Counted from the first letter of the stretch, positions 10,084 to 22,110 are shown. The stretch: 64,000 nt of DNA from Diadema setosum (GCA_033980235.1 CM067065.1:23945337-24009336), one strand, 5' to 3'. The notes: generated by a model not told the origin, from the letters alone. Made by a program: numbers and translations.

Positions 10084-10583
10084 AAATTTCCGCGTCATCA
10101 TTACGTTTTGTTCTTTTCTTGTTTGAATTTTTTTGCGCCCCCCCCCCCCCCCGTACGTTAGAAAACGTTGGCGCCCTCTTTTGATCCAATCGGCGATCGC
10201 TTCAGAACGAAAGAAATTGCAACCGCTGCTCCGTGTAACATTTTGCCTGCTAAATATAAAATTACATATGTGAAGACGTGGCGCCGGGACCACGTTCTCC
10301 TCTTGCCTCCCCCCCCCCCCCCTTCCCCTCCAGTTACGCCGCTCTGTGTATGCACATGTGTACTGCAACATCGGTTGCATGTCTCATACACAACGTCTAT
10401 TGCTCTCTTATACTCTAATTGTTATGCGTTATTAGGAAAGAGAACTTTCAAATAAGTTACAGGCCTGTTCCACGGCACATTATAATAGGTCTGGCATAGT
10501 TTTGGTTGTCGAGTAATTCGTCTTATTTTCCGGTATTTTGATATGTGTCTAGTTGAGTTTTGTTCTTATTATTTTGGCAACAG

Positions 10584-10766
10584 ATTAAACACCTAACTTT
10601 GTCCTTTGAAAGCTTGGAGGGCGATTCTCAACAACAATCCTCGCTGGGCGGAAACCTGGCACGATGGGTGTGTGCTATGCCACATCTTTTGAGCCTCACT
10701 CTTTCAGGGCAGTACTTGCCCGATAGTTTCTTCCCAACAACTGTCGGATTAGCATCATCATGTAAG
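10584..10766 (+). CDS. NLR-type LRR exon, copy 4
   Basis: Same exon with a synonymous change at codon 45 and replacements at 21 (Leu), 23 (Gly), 48 (Asn to Ser) and 53 (Ala to Thr) relative to copy 1. Acceptor and donor are intact. The intron downstream of about 10800 diverges from the other units, marking the right end of the array. Confidence 0.77.
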
Positions 10767-11309
10767 GTATGTCACATCTACTATGTGTAATTATTACGAC
10801 TGACATGTAGCCGTGGGGCAAATATGTTTATATAATTTCTTTGTCATTTGTTTTGTTGTATTTGTAGTTGTTGGTTTTTGAATTGAAGATTTATTGACAT
10901 AATGATCCGCACACAATTGCTCCGCCGATGAATCCTCTGCCGACAATTCCATTCAGTGGCTATGTCTAATGTATTAATTCATCAATGTTATACTATTAAA
11001 AAAAAATCGCAAACGTTAAATGTTGAATTACAACATATCACTCGATAAATTCATAATACGTTGCATAACGACCAATTTGTATCATTAATTCATGTTATTC
11101 AATTATCATGGAAATCACAAAGGAATGAAGGATTTCTAAGTCTTTTCGTTATTTGTATTTTGAACGTCTTTCCTATTTTGGTTTCTTATTTATATTTGTC
11201 TTTTGCCTATTAGAATTATTAAAAAAATTGTACAACTGTTCCAAGGAACCCTCCACACATGTAGCGTTTTAAGAAGCTGCAGATAGGCCTATCGTATGTA
11301 TATAAATAT

Positions 11310-11793
11310 TGTTGGGACCGCCGAGTTGGTACCCAAGACAGTTAGAGTTAAACTCTAAAGGACGTACACAAGAAGAAACCAGGCAAACAGTCATTTCGAT
11401 GGTTCATGTCTCAAAAGTAGTCTTTTATTCGAGCTCGCAAGATTACATGACTATGACACGCCAGTGCTCATTCCAATACTCCTTATACTCCAGTCAGCGT
11501 CCATACTCCTCAACACTCACTCTTAATTTCTTACAACATCAAAGCATCATTCATCACCTTCTTGTATACAATGACTGTATTCTACAGTGACCGTTACCAA
11601 TGACCGTTTGTGGTCTGGTCTGGGGACATGGAGTCTACTAGGGGGTGATAAACTCTAGGGGGCTCGTCCGTGGTAAGGGGAAAGGAAGAACCACAGATAC
11701 AAACAATGTTCTCAGTTAATGTGTCCGCCCATAAGACTTGCCCTACCAACTTTCAAGTGGAGTCCCAATTTGCCTAACTCTGGGACCGTAACA
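11310..11793 (-). repeat. Solo LTR (484 bp)
   Basis: On the minus strand it starts TGTTACGGTCCC and ends GGTCCCAACA. It has an internal AATAAA (near 11430) and is flanked by ATAT on both sides (11306-11309, 11794-11797), as expected of a 4-bp target duplication. No internal retrotransposon sequence adjoins it, so it is probably the product of LTR-LTR recombination. It is unrelated in sequence to the LTR at 2951-3484. Confidence 0.75.
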
Positions 11794-11813
11794 ATATACA
11801 ATGTATATATATG

Positions 11814-12504
11814 TGACCGTGCACCTCAAAACGAACATAAAGTCGCACACACTGATTTTGCGTGAGGACTGAAAATAAGTGCAATGGGTCAACCTAGCTG
11901 AACTTGACTTTTTCATATTTTCTAAAAGAGCGGGTCTTCTTTTACATTATGCTAAAATTTGGTATCATAAAACGGGCAGGAAAGTGTGTTTTTTTTAGCA
12001 GTTTATATCGAACATTTTTGGTAGAATAGTGTGATTAGGTGTGTCTTTAGAATCCCTTTTTCATTTCTGAAAAACCTTGTCCACACTCTTCACTTTCAAC
12101 TCTAATAACTTTTGAAAAGATAGTGCTAATGCTTTGAAAGTTGGCATTAATCATGGACAGAATGTGTTTATAAGGCATGTTGAATTTCATTTTAATCTAA
12201 TAATCCCTTCATTGTTGTTACTCTGGTGGTTTACTTCCTGTTTTTTGTCCCATTCATCGCACAGCCAGCACGGTTTGGTAAAGATAAAGCGCTTGAATAG
12301 ACACTGTACTTCAGAGCCTCTTTTCTCAGTTCACACTTTTCCTGAGTTTGTGCTTTCTTTCCAATATTTAGATAGGTTAGGAGAGTCCATTTGATTTGAG
12401 TTATACTTCATATTAAAGCTTAAAGTCTGCTCTTTCAGAATACTATGGTCTTGACTAAAAATTCATGTCTGGCGACTTTTTGTTGGTTTTGAGGTGCAGG
12501 GTCA
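11814..12504 (+). mobile_element. TIR element family A, copy 1 (non-autonomous)
   Basis: About 690 bp, ending left in tgaccgtgcacctcaaaac and right in gttttgaggtgcagggtca, which are inverted repeats. No transposase frame. A near-identical full copy is at 28008-28699. Diverged partial copies are at 21843-22110, 36277-36560 and 58400-58786. Confidence 0.75.
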
Positions 12505-12509
12505 TATAA

Positions 12510-12512
<3 letters not shown>

Positions 12513-12561
<49 letters not shown>
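12513..12561. repeat. (TA)n microsatellite
   Basis: About 24 TA units just beyond the right end of the TIR element. Confidence 0.95.
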
Positions 12562-12567
<6 letters not shown>

Positions 12568-12909
12568 CATATAGTGTATCTATTTACATACTGGCATATC
12601 ACTGGGGGAATTTTCTTCTTCTACAACTCCCACACCATAGTTCTTTCTGAAGTAAAATCAACTTATTTGCAGAATAATGTAGTATGCCCTCACCCTAGCC
12701 CACGAACAAACATTTATAAGTAAGTGGTCATGCATAGTATAATCTATACTTGGCATATTCCAGTAAATGACTACATGTGTTTAACCCATGCAGAGAAAGT
12801 AGGCCTATAGGCCATCATTATGTATCATGCACCTGTACATAGATCGCAAGGATGTCAGTCATACCTACAATGTACTTTGTTGTTCATAAATGGACCTCTT
12901 TCGGTCAAC

Positions 12910-14311
12910 TGTTCAATTCAATTCAATTCAATTCAATTCAATTCAATTCAATTCAATTCAATTCAATTCAATTCAATAGTTTATTTATTTCCATCATCAC
13001 AAAGAAAAGAAAAGAAAAAGTTGACATAATCCAAAGTGATACAATTTTTTTTTTCATTTCTCTTACACTCGTCCGATAAAGGATTTTTTCAATACAATAT
13101 AAAGTATATTATACACGAATGATGTCGTAAAAAAGAAACAATGCACTTTGTCATGGCAACAAAAATAGTAAATAATCACAATGATGGAAAACAGTGTTCC
13201 ACTAAAAAAGCCACGCTTGTAAAACGTGGAACACTGGAACAAAACAACAACAGCACCAATTTGTTATACCAAATAGACATATTCATTTAAATTCTTCTAC
13301 ATACTATTGTACATTTTACTAATTGATATAATGACGTTGATACTATGCACAATACTTACTAGGATTTTAGGATGCAATCGTATAAACTATATAACATATT
13401 ACATTTGTGGCACAGACACTATGGGGCCAGGTGTGCCTGGAAAATTGAATGGAAAAAGATATGCAATCGGCCACAAAAAAAAACATAACGACGACAACAA
13501 CAATAACACAATACACAGAAATAACAAAATTTAAGGAAATGCACTCAGACAGATACTGGACAACGAAGAACAAGGAAAAAGTAGCAGGGAAGAATAGAGA
13601 AGGAAAAGGAGAGGGATGGAAAAGGTCTGTGGACACACTACAAAATGTCAAGAAAAAGTGAAACATGACGGGTTTTTTCATTGAACAGAATTAACTGGTA
13701 TATTTAGAAAACAAAATTTTTTTTTAGTTTATACTTAAATGTAATTAACTTCACAGATTCTTTTAGATCATTATCTAAGCTATTCCAAAATCTGGGTCCG
13801 GTATAAACAAATGTATTTTGAGTGTGTACAGTTCTAACTAAGGGAAGATGAAATTCTTTAGATTGTCTAGTGGGATAATTATGTACGTGGCTGTTACGGT
13901 GAAATAAAGAATAAAATATTTTGGGTAGATGATTGCAGTTGTAATTAAACATAAATTGACCAAGTTGTAACAAATACAACTCATTTATTTTCAGAATTTT
14001 GTGCTCAAGGAAAAGCTTGTCAGTATGTGCTCGGATATGAAGGTTAAAAACGATTCTGAGCGCCATCTTTTGCAGAAGAAATAGTTTATCTAACAATGTC
14101 GAATATGTATTCCCCCAAGCAAGAATTCCGTAATTCAAGTACGGCAATACCAAACTTGAATAAAGCGTAATCAAAGCCGAAGAAGGAAGATAATATTTCA
14201 ATCTATTCATTATGCCTATGTTACGTGCAATTACTTTACAAATATTGTTTATGTGACACTTCCATGATAACTTATTATCAACACAAACACCTAAGAATTT
14301 AATAAACTGTA
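12910..14311 (-). mobile_element. 5'-truncated CR1-like LINE with (TTGAA)n tail
   Basis: Minus-strand element: C-terminal reverse transcriptase coding at 14311-13704, then about 0.7 kb of 3' UTR, ending in a pure pentanucleotide tail (aattc on the plus strand, about 13 copies, 12912-12977). Truncated at its 5' end beside an (ATA)n tract. The UTR includes a hairpin around gttccac/gtggaac near 13200 that is shared with the plus-strand copy at 55.8-56.9 kb. Confidence 0.8.
13704..14311 (-). pseudogene. LINE reverse transcriptase C-terminus, partial
   Basis: An open frame of about 200 residues, fixed at its 3' end by a stop. It shows LVLPYLNYGILAWGNTY, LLQKMALRIVFN, NYPTRQSKEFHLP and FVYTGPRFWNSL, the thumb and C-terminal signature of CR1/Jockey-type LINE reverse transcriptases. 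The catalytic palm (FADD box) and endonuclease are missing, so it cannot be active. The frame itself has no stop, so the insertion is fairly young. The frame stays open upstream of the first ATG (position 14210) to about 14311. Confidence 0.82.
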
Positions 14312-14323
14312 AAATAATAATAA

Positions 14324-14324
14324 C

Positions 14325-14370
<46 letters not shown>
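14324..14370. repeat. (ATA)n microsatellite
   Basis: Trinucleotide array bordering the truncated 5' end of the LINE at 12910-14311. Confidence 0.93.
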
Positions 14371-14371
<1 letters not shown>

Positions 14372-15770
14372 AAAAAAAATGGTCATCGTTTTTTCGCCTA
14401 TCGCTACGCTATAGCATATGTTGTGTCTGGAAATAGGCAGTGATGTTGGAGAGATTTGTCAAACAAAATCACTATGAATTCACTGACAAAGATTTACTTT
14501 CGAAATTTTATGTCTGTGCATTGTAATTCACTTAGTTAACTGTGCATGTTTCGATAATCCAGTGGTTGTTTGATCAATTTGAAAACGACATCCTTGCCTC
14601 GTCATCACGGGAAAGGAGACAAACACACACACAAACTAACGGGCCAGCTACTGAGCTGAATAAGCAACCACCCGTATAAAAAGCACTAAACGACTCTGGT
14701 TACCCGTCAAAATTGTACGCAACTTCGGACATTATCCACGAAATAGGACACCTAGATTGTGAAACCCATGTGTGTTGCGACAAGGCTTGTCGCCCCGACA
14801 AGGAATGTCGCCCTCGGTTCGGGGGCGACAATCCTTGACGGAGTTGACGTCAAGGATTGTCGCCCCGTCAAAGATTGTCGTCTGGCGACAATCTGTGACG
14901 AGGGCTCGGGGCAAGGATTGTCGCCCGCCCTCGAAGCACATTTTGCTGGGTAATATCGTTTTTGACATAGTAAGTTAAAGCTCCTGTTTATTTTTTCTCC
15001 ATTTTAACGTAAGTTGTTGAGTTGAGTTTACTAACAACATATATGACAGTTGTATGAATTATGAATATGATAACATGATAACATAAAATTCCACAGTGTA
15101 AGATACAATAACATGAAATTTTTATGAAAATACAATGATTTTGTACAAGGTTCTTACTGCTTTGCAAGCATGGTACATACTTATATCTACCTTACATAAG
15201 AATACATGTGTTATAATAGATTTAGTTTCCTTGTGATACATTTATCACTGAAAAGGCAAAGAGAATGAATAAATATGTAATGTAAACATATATGCATAGA
15301 CAGAGGTTCTGAAAAAAAAATAATCGAAAAAAAATAATAGAAAAACAGAAGATAATGTTGTTAAAGGGGGAACCAAAAGTTAGCACCAATGATGAGGTTT
15401 CAAGGAAGTATGTATGTGCGCGCGCACATGACAATTAGTGTCCGTTTGTGCGTGTGTGTGTGTTAGTGTATATGATGCAAGAATGTGTTCATTATGTCAG
15501 CGTATGTGTTTTGGCTGCGCGTGGGGAGGGATACCTAGTATTAGTAAACTGTTGCTGGCATTAAAGTTATATTGATTTTATCTGCAGCTTTGACTTTGAT
15601 GAGTTTGATGGATTTGTATATGAATTCGGAGTGGTGCTTGCGTGCGGGCGGATGCTGCTTTTATGCGTACGGGCCATTATGTCTTATGTATCAACATTGG
15701 GAAGTCGTTTCATCAGGAAGGAAGGTGGTATCGGTTCGGGTTTGTGTGTGTGTGGGGGGGGGGGGGTTAC

Positions 15771-16016
15771 ATTTCGTTATTGCGAAGGTTCGTTATTCTG
15801 AAGGCTCTCTGGTCCGAAGGTTCCTTATTCCAAAGGTTCGTTATTCCGAATTTCATTTTCGGATCAACGAACCTTCGGAATAACGCCACAAATGTTCGGA
15901 TTAACGAACCCCTTTTTAATTTTCGGATTAACGAACCACTGGAGTTGTGTGTTTCGGATAAATGAACCTTTGGAAAAACAAACCTTCGTAATAACGAACC
16001 TTCGGAATAACGAACA
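15771..16016. repeat. TTCGTTATTCCGAAGG palindromic element
   Basis: Multiple ttcgttattc/ccgaagg units on the left half and cgaaccttcggaataacg units on the right half. It is the densest copy of this motif family in the window. Confidence 0.7.
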
Positions 16017-17086
16017 GCACCCGTGTGTGTGTATGTGTGTAGGTGCGTGTATGTATATGGGTGGTAAATGTGGGTGTGGGATGATTTAGGTTTTAGTTAA
16101 TCGCGGGTTGTTGGGTTGGGGATTTGATTTGAAGAAGGATGGTTATAAATGGTATGACAGATTTCGGGAGGATTTAATAATTATTAAGGATAGATGTAGA
16201 TTTGTTTCGGTGGGGGGGGGGGGGTGGTCGGGTGTTTTATGACTGATTTCATTCTAGATTTGTATAATGTATTTGAATGTTTTTTATGCATAATTCTCTA
16301 TGCCCTTGTAAGTAAGAAGGTGCTACATGATCCAAACCAATATATTCAAGGGATATAGGTTTGGTAGGGCCCTACATGTCAAAACTTTCTCGTGAAGACA
16401 TTGTTAGTAGGTTTGGTCTATAATCGAGTTATCTATGTTGAAGTGAGATTATTTGAAGTATGAATTGACAAATGGATTTGTTTGTGATTCGAATCGCCAT
16501 TTTGTAACGTTTCTGTTTATGTTACACCCAGAATGGGTCGATTTATGAATGGTTTGGATGAAATCAATTAATATTAAGGGGAAAAATGTTGAGGTGGTTT
16601 ATTTGCATTATGAGGATTTGAGTGTTTGTTTTATACGTATGTATTGGCGGTGTGCATATGACAAAGAATAGTGATATGGAAGCTATAGTTAAGACTGATG
16701 GAAGAATATGACTACAGTGAAAAAGTGAACAAAGAAATCCTCCCTCGTATGCCTTTTCTCTCGGTCTCTCTCTCTTTGCCCGCCTCACCGCTGAAATTGA
16801 CATACCCATACTATTTTGAAACCAACGCTGCTGTGAACTCTAAAAATACGTGCTCATACACGTTGAAGGCATTTTCATTGCCACAGTAGTGCCTGCTGCT
16901 CAAAAAAGTTTGCACGAACATCAAATTACAAACACAAACAGACACACGTACGCATACAGGCACACGTATACACACAGACAAACAAACCACTACCCCTATA
17001 CAACCACTAGTCTGGGTGCCACTTTTTGGGCCTAACCTTGTTTTACCGTCCACCCAATGTTTTTTGATAGTTTTACCCTATTTCGA

Positions 17087-17880
17087 GGGTGCTGAATCCG
17101 AATCTGGATGATGCAACTCTTGCATCCTTGAGGGTTTTGAGATATTCAAGATGGCCGCCAAAATGGCCGCCCGAACTGGAAATTCCCACGTATTTCCTTC
17201 TAAATGATGATAAATGGAAAACAATTGATGGTTTTACCCTATTTCGAGGATGCCAAATCCGAATCCGGATGATGCAACTTTTGCATCCTTGAGGATTTTG
17301 AGATATTCAAGATGGCCGCCAAAATGGCCGCCAAAACCGAAAATTCCCGCGTATTTCCTTCTAAATGGTGTAAAATTGAAAATAACTGATGATCCTACCC
17401 TATTTGGAAGGTGCTGCATCCGAATCTTGATGATTCAAGTCATGCGTCCGTGAATTTTTTATTTCAAGATGGCCGCCAATTAAAACCGGAAATTCCCATG
17501 TATTTCCTTCTAAATGGTGAGAAATTGAAAACAATTGATTGTTCTACCCTATTTCTAGGGTGTTGAATCCGCGTCTGGATGATGCAAACCTTGCATCCCT
17601 GAGGGTATTGAGATATTCAAGATGGCCACCAAAATGGCCGCCAAAATGGCCGCCAATTAAAACCGGATTTTCTATGTATTAGCTTTTAAATGGTGAGAAA
17701 TAGAAAACAATTGATGGTTTTACCCTATTTCGTGGGTGCTGAATCCCAATCTGGATGATGCACCTCGAGATAGTCAAGACGGTCGCCAAAATGGCCGCCA
17801 AAACGGAAACTCTTATGTATTTCCTTCTTATAAATGGTGAAAAATTGCTAACAATTGATGGTTATACCTTATTTTTTTTT
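17087..17880 (+). repeat. Left arm: tandem repeats of about 150-180 bp
   Basis: About five units, recognised by ctgaatccgaatctggatga (starts near 17092, 17252, 17413, 17562, 17740), each followed by ttgagatattcaagatggcc and aaatggccgcc. Units differ by substitutions and small deletions. Confidence 0.88.
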
Positions 17881-19079
17881 TGACTGAAAGATTTCAGGTT
17901 TTCTTCAATGGCATAGTTTGAACTTGCTGTATATACAGTGAAACCGGCTGGACCGGATATCTTTGGGTTGGTACGATACAAATGTGCCAGCAATGAAGCC
18001 TTCAAGACTACAGATGCGGTTGAATAATTGCAAGATTACACTTTTGTGTCCTCTACACATAATGGATAAGTTTTGAACACTAACAATCAATGGACATGAC
18101 ATGTTCATCTAAATCATTTATTGTGATAGTCATGTAGAGAAGTGTACTGAAATTACCCAACGTTACCTGTCTTAATCCATGAGCAGTTTTAATCTCTTCA
18201 TCCATGAACACTCAAATTGATAATTTGGTTTATATTGGTGGTCTTGATGACATTGTTGAAGACACGAGTGGGACATTTTTATAGTTATGCTTCAATTTTT
18301 TCTTCAATATGATGTAACATTATATGTATGTATATGTATTGTGTATAATGAATTATATAATCTATTACAAACACACACGAGGGGACGGACATATCACAGG
18401 TAACGCGCCGTGAAAAAAATGAATAAAAAATAACAACATGGGAGGTAATAATTGATAATCCAGTACTTACGAATATCATAATCGCGCAGAGCGCTTTTGA
18501 AATTTCCCTTATTGATATCTACTACAGTGGTCATGGATGCAACCATTTCTAATGACGTAATCAGAATATGCAACAAGTTTCATAAGAATACGAGACGAGA
18601 CTCGTCAGAATATATAAGACAAGTTTCAACACCAAATACCAATATGCCATAATTTAAGTTTACTCATAGTGATAGCCGAAAAGGATTAATTTCACATCTG
18701 TGGGGCCATATTAATGGTGACCACAAGCATTATTTTATAACAATTATGCATTAAACAATTTCAGTCGTATCTTTGTGTCTGTACGTTTCAGTATGATGTC
18801 AATATCACTTTATTTTTTTCCAGGACGTGTTAAAGTTCCGTTTGAGACATATTGGAATATCTTAGTATATTACAATACCATTGTGACAGTCATTTTGGAT
18901 GTCAATAACTTTTGGCTGATTTGACAAATTCGCTCAACTGAGTTGAATTTAAGAATACGAATTATTGCTTTTCACCCTGCATGGGTTTAATCCCCCGCTT
19001 CGCGTTAGAGCGCAATACAAGCCACTTCACTATCTAAGTATAAGAAAATGTTGAGGAGTTTCCGTTCATAGAGGACATT

Positions 19080-21070
19080 TATAGATGTCCCAAAACCTTC
19101 AAAGACCTTCAGCACCCTCAAAATAGGGTAAGACCGTGAATTTATTTTGACATTTTTACCATTAAGAAAAAAATATATTAACATTGGAATTCTATTGGCT
19201 GTCATCTTGGACGTCTAAAAACCCTAAAGAATGGACGAATTTCAACAACCAAGTTTCGAGGGTGCTTATTAGGGTCTAAAATTTTCCAATTTGTGACAGT
19301 TATTGACAGGTCATCTTGGACATCTCAAAAACCCTTAAAAAAGAACATGAAAGTTGTATCAACCAGGTTCGGATTCAGCACCCTCGAAATAGAGTAAAAA
19401 CGCCAATTGGTTTCAATTTGAAACCATTTAGAAGGTAACGTAGGGCCTACATGGAAAATTTCGTTTTTGACGGCCATTTAGGAGCCATTCTGGCGGCCAT
19501 CTTTATTATCTCAAAACCCTCAAGGAAGCAAGAGCCTTATCCTGAATCTTCAAATTCAGCAAACTCAAAATAGTGTAAAACCACCAACTGCTTTATATTT
19601 TACATTGCATCATTTAGAAGGAAATAGGGGTCTACATATGAATTTCCGTTTTTGGCGGCCATTTTGGCGACCATCTTTATCATCTCAAAACCCTTAAGGA
19701 TGCAAAAATGGTATCCTGAGCTTCGGAGTCAGCACACTTGAAATAAGATAAAAACCACCAATTGCTTTCAAATTGTCACCATTTAGAAGGAAATACATGG
19801 GAACTTCCGTTTTGGGTGGCCATTCTGGCGGCCATATCGAATATCTCAAAATCTTCAACAATTGCATCATCCAGATTCTGATTCAGCACCCTCGAAATAG
19901 GGCAAAACCATCAATTGTTTTCAATTTCTCACCATTTAGAAGGAAATACGAGGGAATTTTCGGGTTTGGCGTTCATTTTGGCGGCTATCTTAAATATCTT
20001 AAAATCCTCAAGGAAGCAAGAGTTGCATCATCCAGATTCGCATTCAGCACCCTCGAAATAGGGTAAAACCATCAATTGTTTTCAATTTCTCACCATTTAG
20101 AAGGAAATACATGGGAATTTCTGTTTTTAATTGGCGGCCATTTTTGCGGCCATCTTGAATATCTCAAAAACTGAATGGATGCAGGAGTTGCATCATCCAG
20201 ATTCGGATTCAGCACCCTCGAAATATGTTAAAACCATCAATTGATTTCCATATCTCACCATTTAGAAGGAAATACGTGGGCATTTCCGGTTTTAATTGGC
20301 GGCCATTTTGGCGGCCATCTTCAATATCTCAAAACTTTCATGAATGCAAGAGTTGCATCATCCAGTTTCGCATACAGCACCCTCGAAATAGGGTAAAACC
20401 ATCAATTGTTTTCAATTTCTCACCATTTAGAAGGAAATACATGGGAATTTCTGTTTTTAATTGGCGGCCATTTTGGCGGCCACCTTGAGTACCTCAAAAA
20501 CTTAATGGATGCAAGAGTTGCATCATCCAGATTCGGATTCAGCACCCTCGAAATAGGGTAAAACCATCAATTGTTTTCCATATCTCACCATTTAGAAGGA
20601 AATACGTGGGAATTTCCGGTTTTGATTGACGGCCATTTTGGCGGCCATCTTGAATATCTCAAAAACTTCACGGATGCAAGAGTTGCATCATCCAGTTTCG
20701 GATTCAGCACCCTCGAAATAGGGTAAAACCTTCAATTATTTTCCATATCTCACCATTTATTAGGAAATACGTGGGAATTTCTGGTTTTAATAGGCGACCA
20801 TTTTGGCGGCCATCTTGAATATCTAAAAAAAAAAAACGTCATGGATGCAAGAGTTGCATCATCAAGAATCGGATTCAGCACCTTCCAAATAGGATAGAAT
20901 TGTCAATTATTTTCAATTTCACACCATTTAGAAGGAAATACGTGGGAATTTTCGGTTTCGGCGGCCATTTTGGCGGCCATCTTGAATATCTCAAAACCCT
21001 CAAGGATGCAAGAGTTGCATCATCCAGATTCGGATTCAGCACCCTCGAAATAGGGTAAACCATCAAAAAA
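19080..21070 (-). repeat. Right arm: the same tandem repeat, inverted, about 12 units
   Basis: Reverse-complement units, recognised by catcatccagattcggattc, recur about every 160-175 bp from near 19365 to 21015. Each holds ggcggccattttggcggcca. The outermost units are the most regular; the inner ones (19.1-19.7 kb) are more decayed. Confidence 0.88.
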
Positions 21071-21260
21071 CATTGGGTGGACGGTGAAACAAGGTTCACC
21101 CTCCGGCACCCAGACTACACCACACATGCACAGTTTCTACATATTGTATAATTATACTCCAAACACACACACACACACACAGCTATACGCAAACTCATAC
21201 ACAAGTCACTTATTGTACGCACCTACAAATCATACACAGCACATACCATGCAGCTCCAAA

Positions 21261-21294
<34 letters not shown>

Positions 21295-21842
21295 TAACTT
21301 ACCAGTCATACCCATCCCACCAAAGCATAACACCAGAGCAACCACCCCGAGCAGGGGGCGACAATCTTTGACGGGGCGACAATCTTTGTCGCAACAATTA
21401 TTTTTTGCCATCATAGATTGTCGCCATCGAGGTCAAAATAGGGAACTGCTCAAGCGTCTCAGATTGTCGCCAGACGACAATCTTTGACGCCAATTCCGTC
21501 AAGGATTGTCGCCCCGAGCCGGGGGCAAGGGGCGACAATCCTTGTCGCAACACATGTGTGTTGTGCATAGTACTAGTACAACTCGGCTGTAGTTTTACAA
21601 ATTGTTACAGTTCCATCTTGGTTCCAACAGGGCTTACACTTTTTTTCCCATGGGAGCGGGGGGGGGGGTCTAGGCCGAAAATTTTAGACAACCCTCAGGA
21701 GTGATACGTTTTTTACTTCTTAGATAAAATTATCTATCTTTTTTTAGTAATTTGTACACTTTATAGCATTCTTTTAATTGCAAAGAGGTGATGGGTAAGT
21801 CGATATTTTATTTGGCAAAATGGCGTTAAGTATCAAATGAAT

Positions 21843-22110
21843 AACTCAATCTTAATGTTGGAAAGAAAACACTAACGCTGGAAAGTGTGAACTGAGAAAG
21901 AGGCGTTGAAGCACAGGGTTTATTCAAGCGCTTCATCTTCACCAAGCTGTACTAACTGTGCGATGAATGGAACAAAAAAATAAACACAGGATGTAAACCA
22001 CCTTAGCAACAACAGTGAAGTGATTATCTTATTAAGCTGAAATTGAGCATGCTTTATAAACACTTTCTGTAGATGATTAATGCCAACTTTCAAGCGATTA
22101 GCATCATCCT
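21843..22110 (-). mobile_element. TIR element family A, diverged internal fragment
   Basis: The reverse complement matches the interior of the 11814-12504 element (caagcgcttcat, cgatgaatggaacaaaaa and ggaagtaaaccacc-like blocks). Both ends are lost. Confidence 0.6.

Larger units (their letters stand above)
5420..10800 (+). repeat. Tandem array of LRR-exon cassettes (about 1.3-1.6 kb units)
   Basis: The LRR exon and its flanking introns are repeated. Exon starts are at 6115, 7666, 9286 and 10584, giving spacings of 1551, 1620 and 1298 bp. Each unit carries a C-run plus T-rich tract, a GCGAGC-rich block (copies 2 and 3), a palindromic TTCGTTATTCCGAAGG element in the intron after exons 1-3, and a shared exon-flanking block; an extra partial copy of that block is at 5420-5620. 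Copies 2 and 3 are nearly identical along their length, so the duplications are recent. Unit 4 lacks roughly 320 bp found in units 2 and 3. Confidence 0.88.
17010..21115. mobile_element. 4.1-kb TIR element built of inverted minisatellite arrays
   Basis: Ends gtctgggtgcc (17010-17020) and ggcacccagac (21105-21115) are perfect inverted repeats flanked by TA on both sides (17008-17009, 21116-21117). The similarity of the two ends continues inward for more than 100 bp, past cgtccacccaatgttttttg. The middle (about 17900-19000) is unrelated, and no transposase frame is visible. It lies inside the 14774-21551 element. A TA target suggests a Tc1/mariner-like or related mobiliser. Confidence 0.72.
14774..21551. 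mobile_element. 6.8-kb non-autonomous element with about 170-190-bp GACAA-rich TIRs
   Basis: The left end (14774-about 14945) is inverted relative to the right end (about 21360-21551). Both begin GTTGCGACAAGG and share, in order, gacaatccttgacgga, gtcaaagattgtcgtctggc and gacaatctg. Flanks are CCATGTGT (14766-14773) and ACATGTGT (21552-21559), 7 of 8 bases the same, consistent with an 8-bp target duplication. The TIRs are made of many direct and inverted GGCGACAATC units. No transposase is seen. Two separate short insertions in opposite orientation is the alternative. Confidence 0.6.

Noticed and set aside
13307..13681. Short frames on both strands beside the LINE coding end
   Set aside because: They lie in the LINE 3' UTR and have no counterpart as coding in the copy at 56.2 kb.
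17087..21070. Tandem repeats as a CRISPR array
   Set aside because: Units are 150-180 bp without short repeat/unique spacer alternation, in eukaryotic DNA, and form inverted arms of a TA-flanked element.
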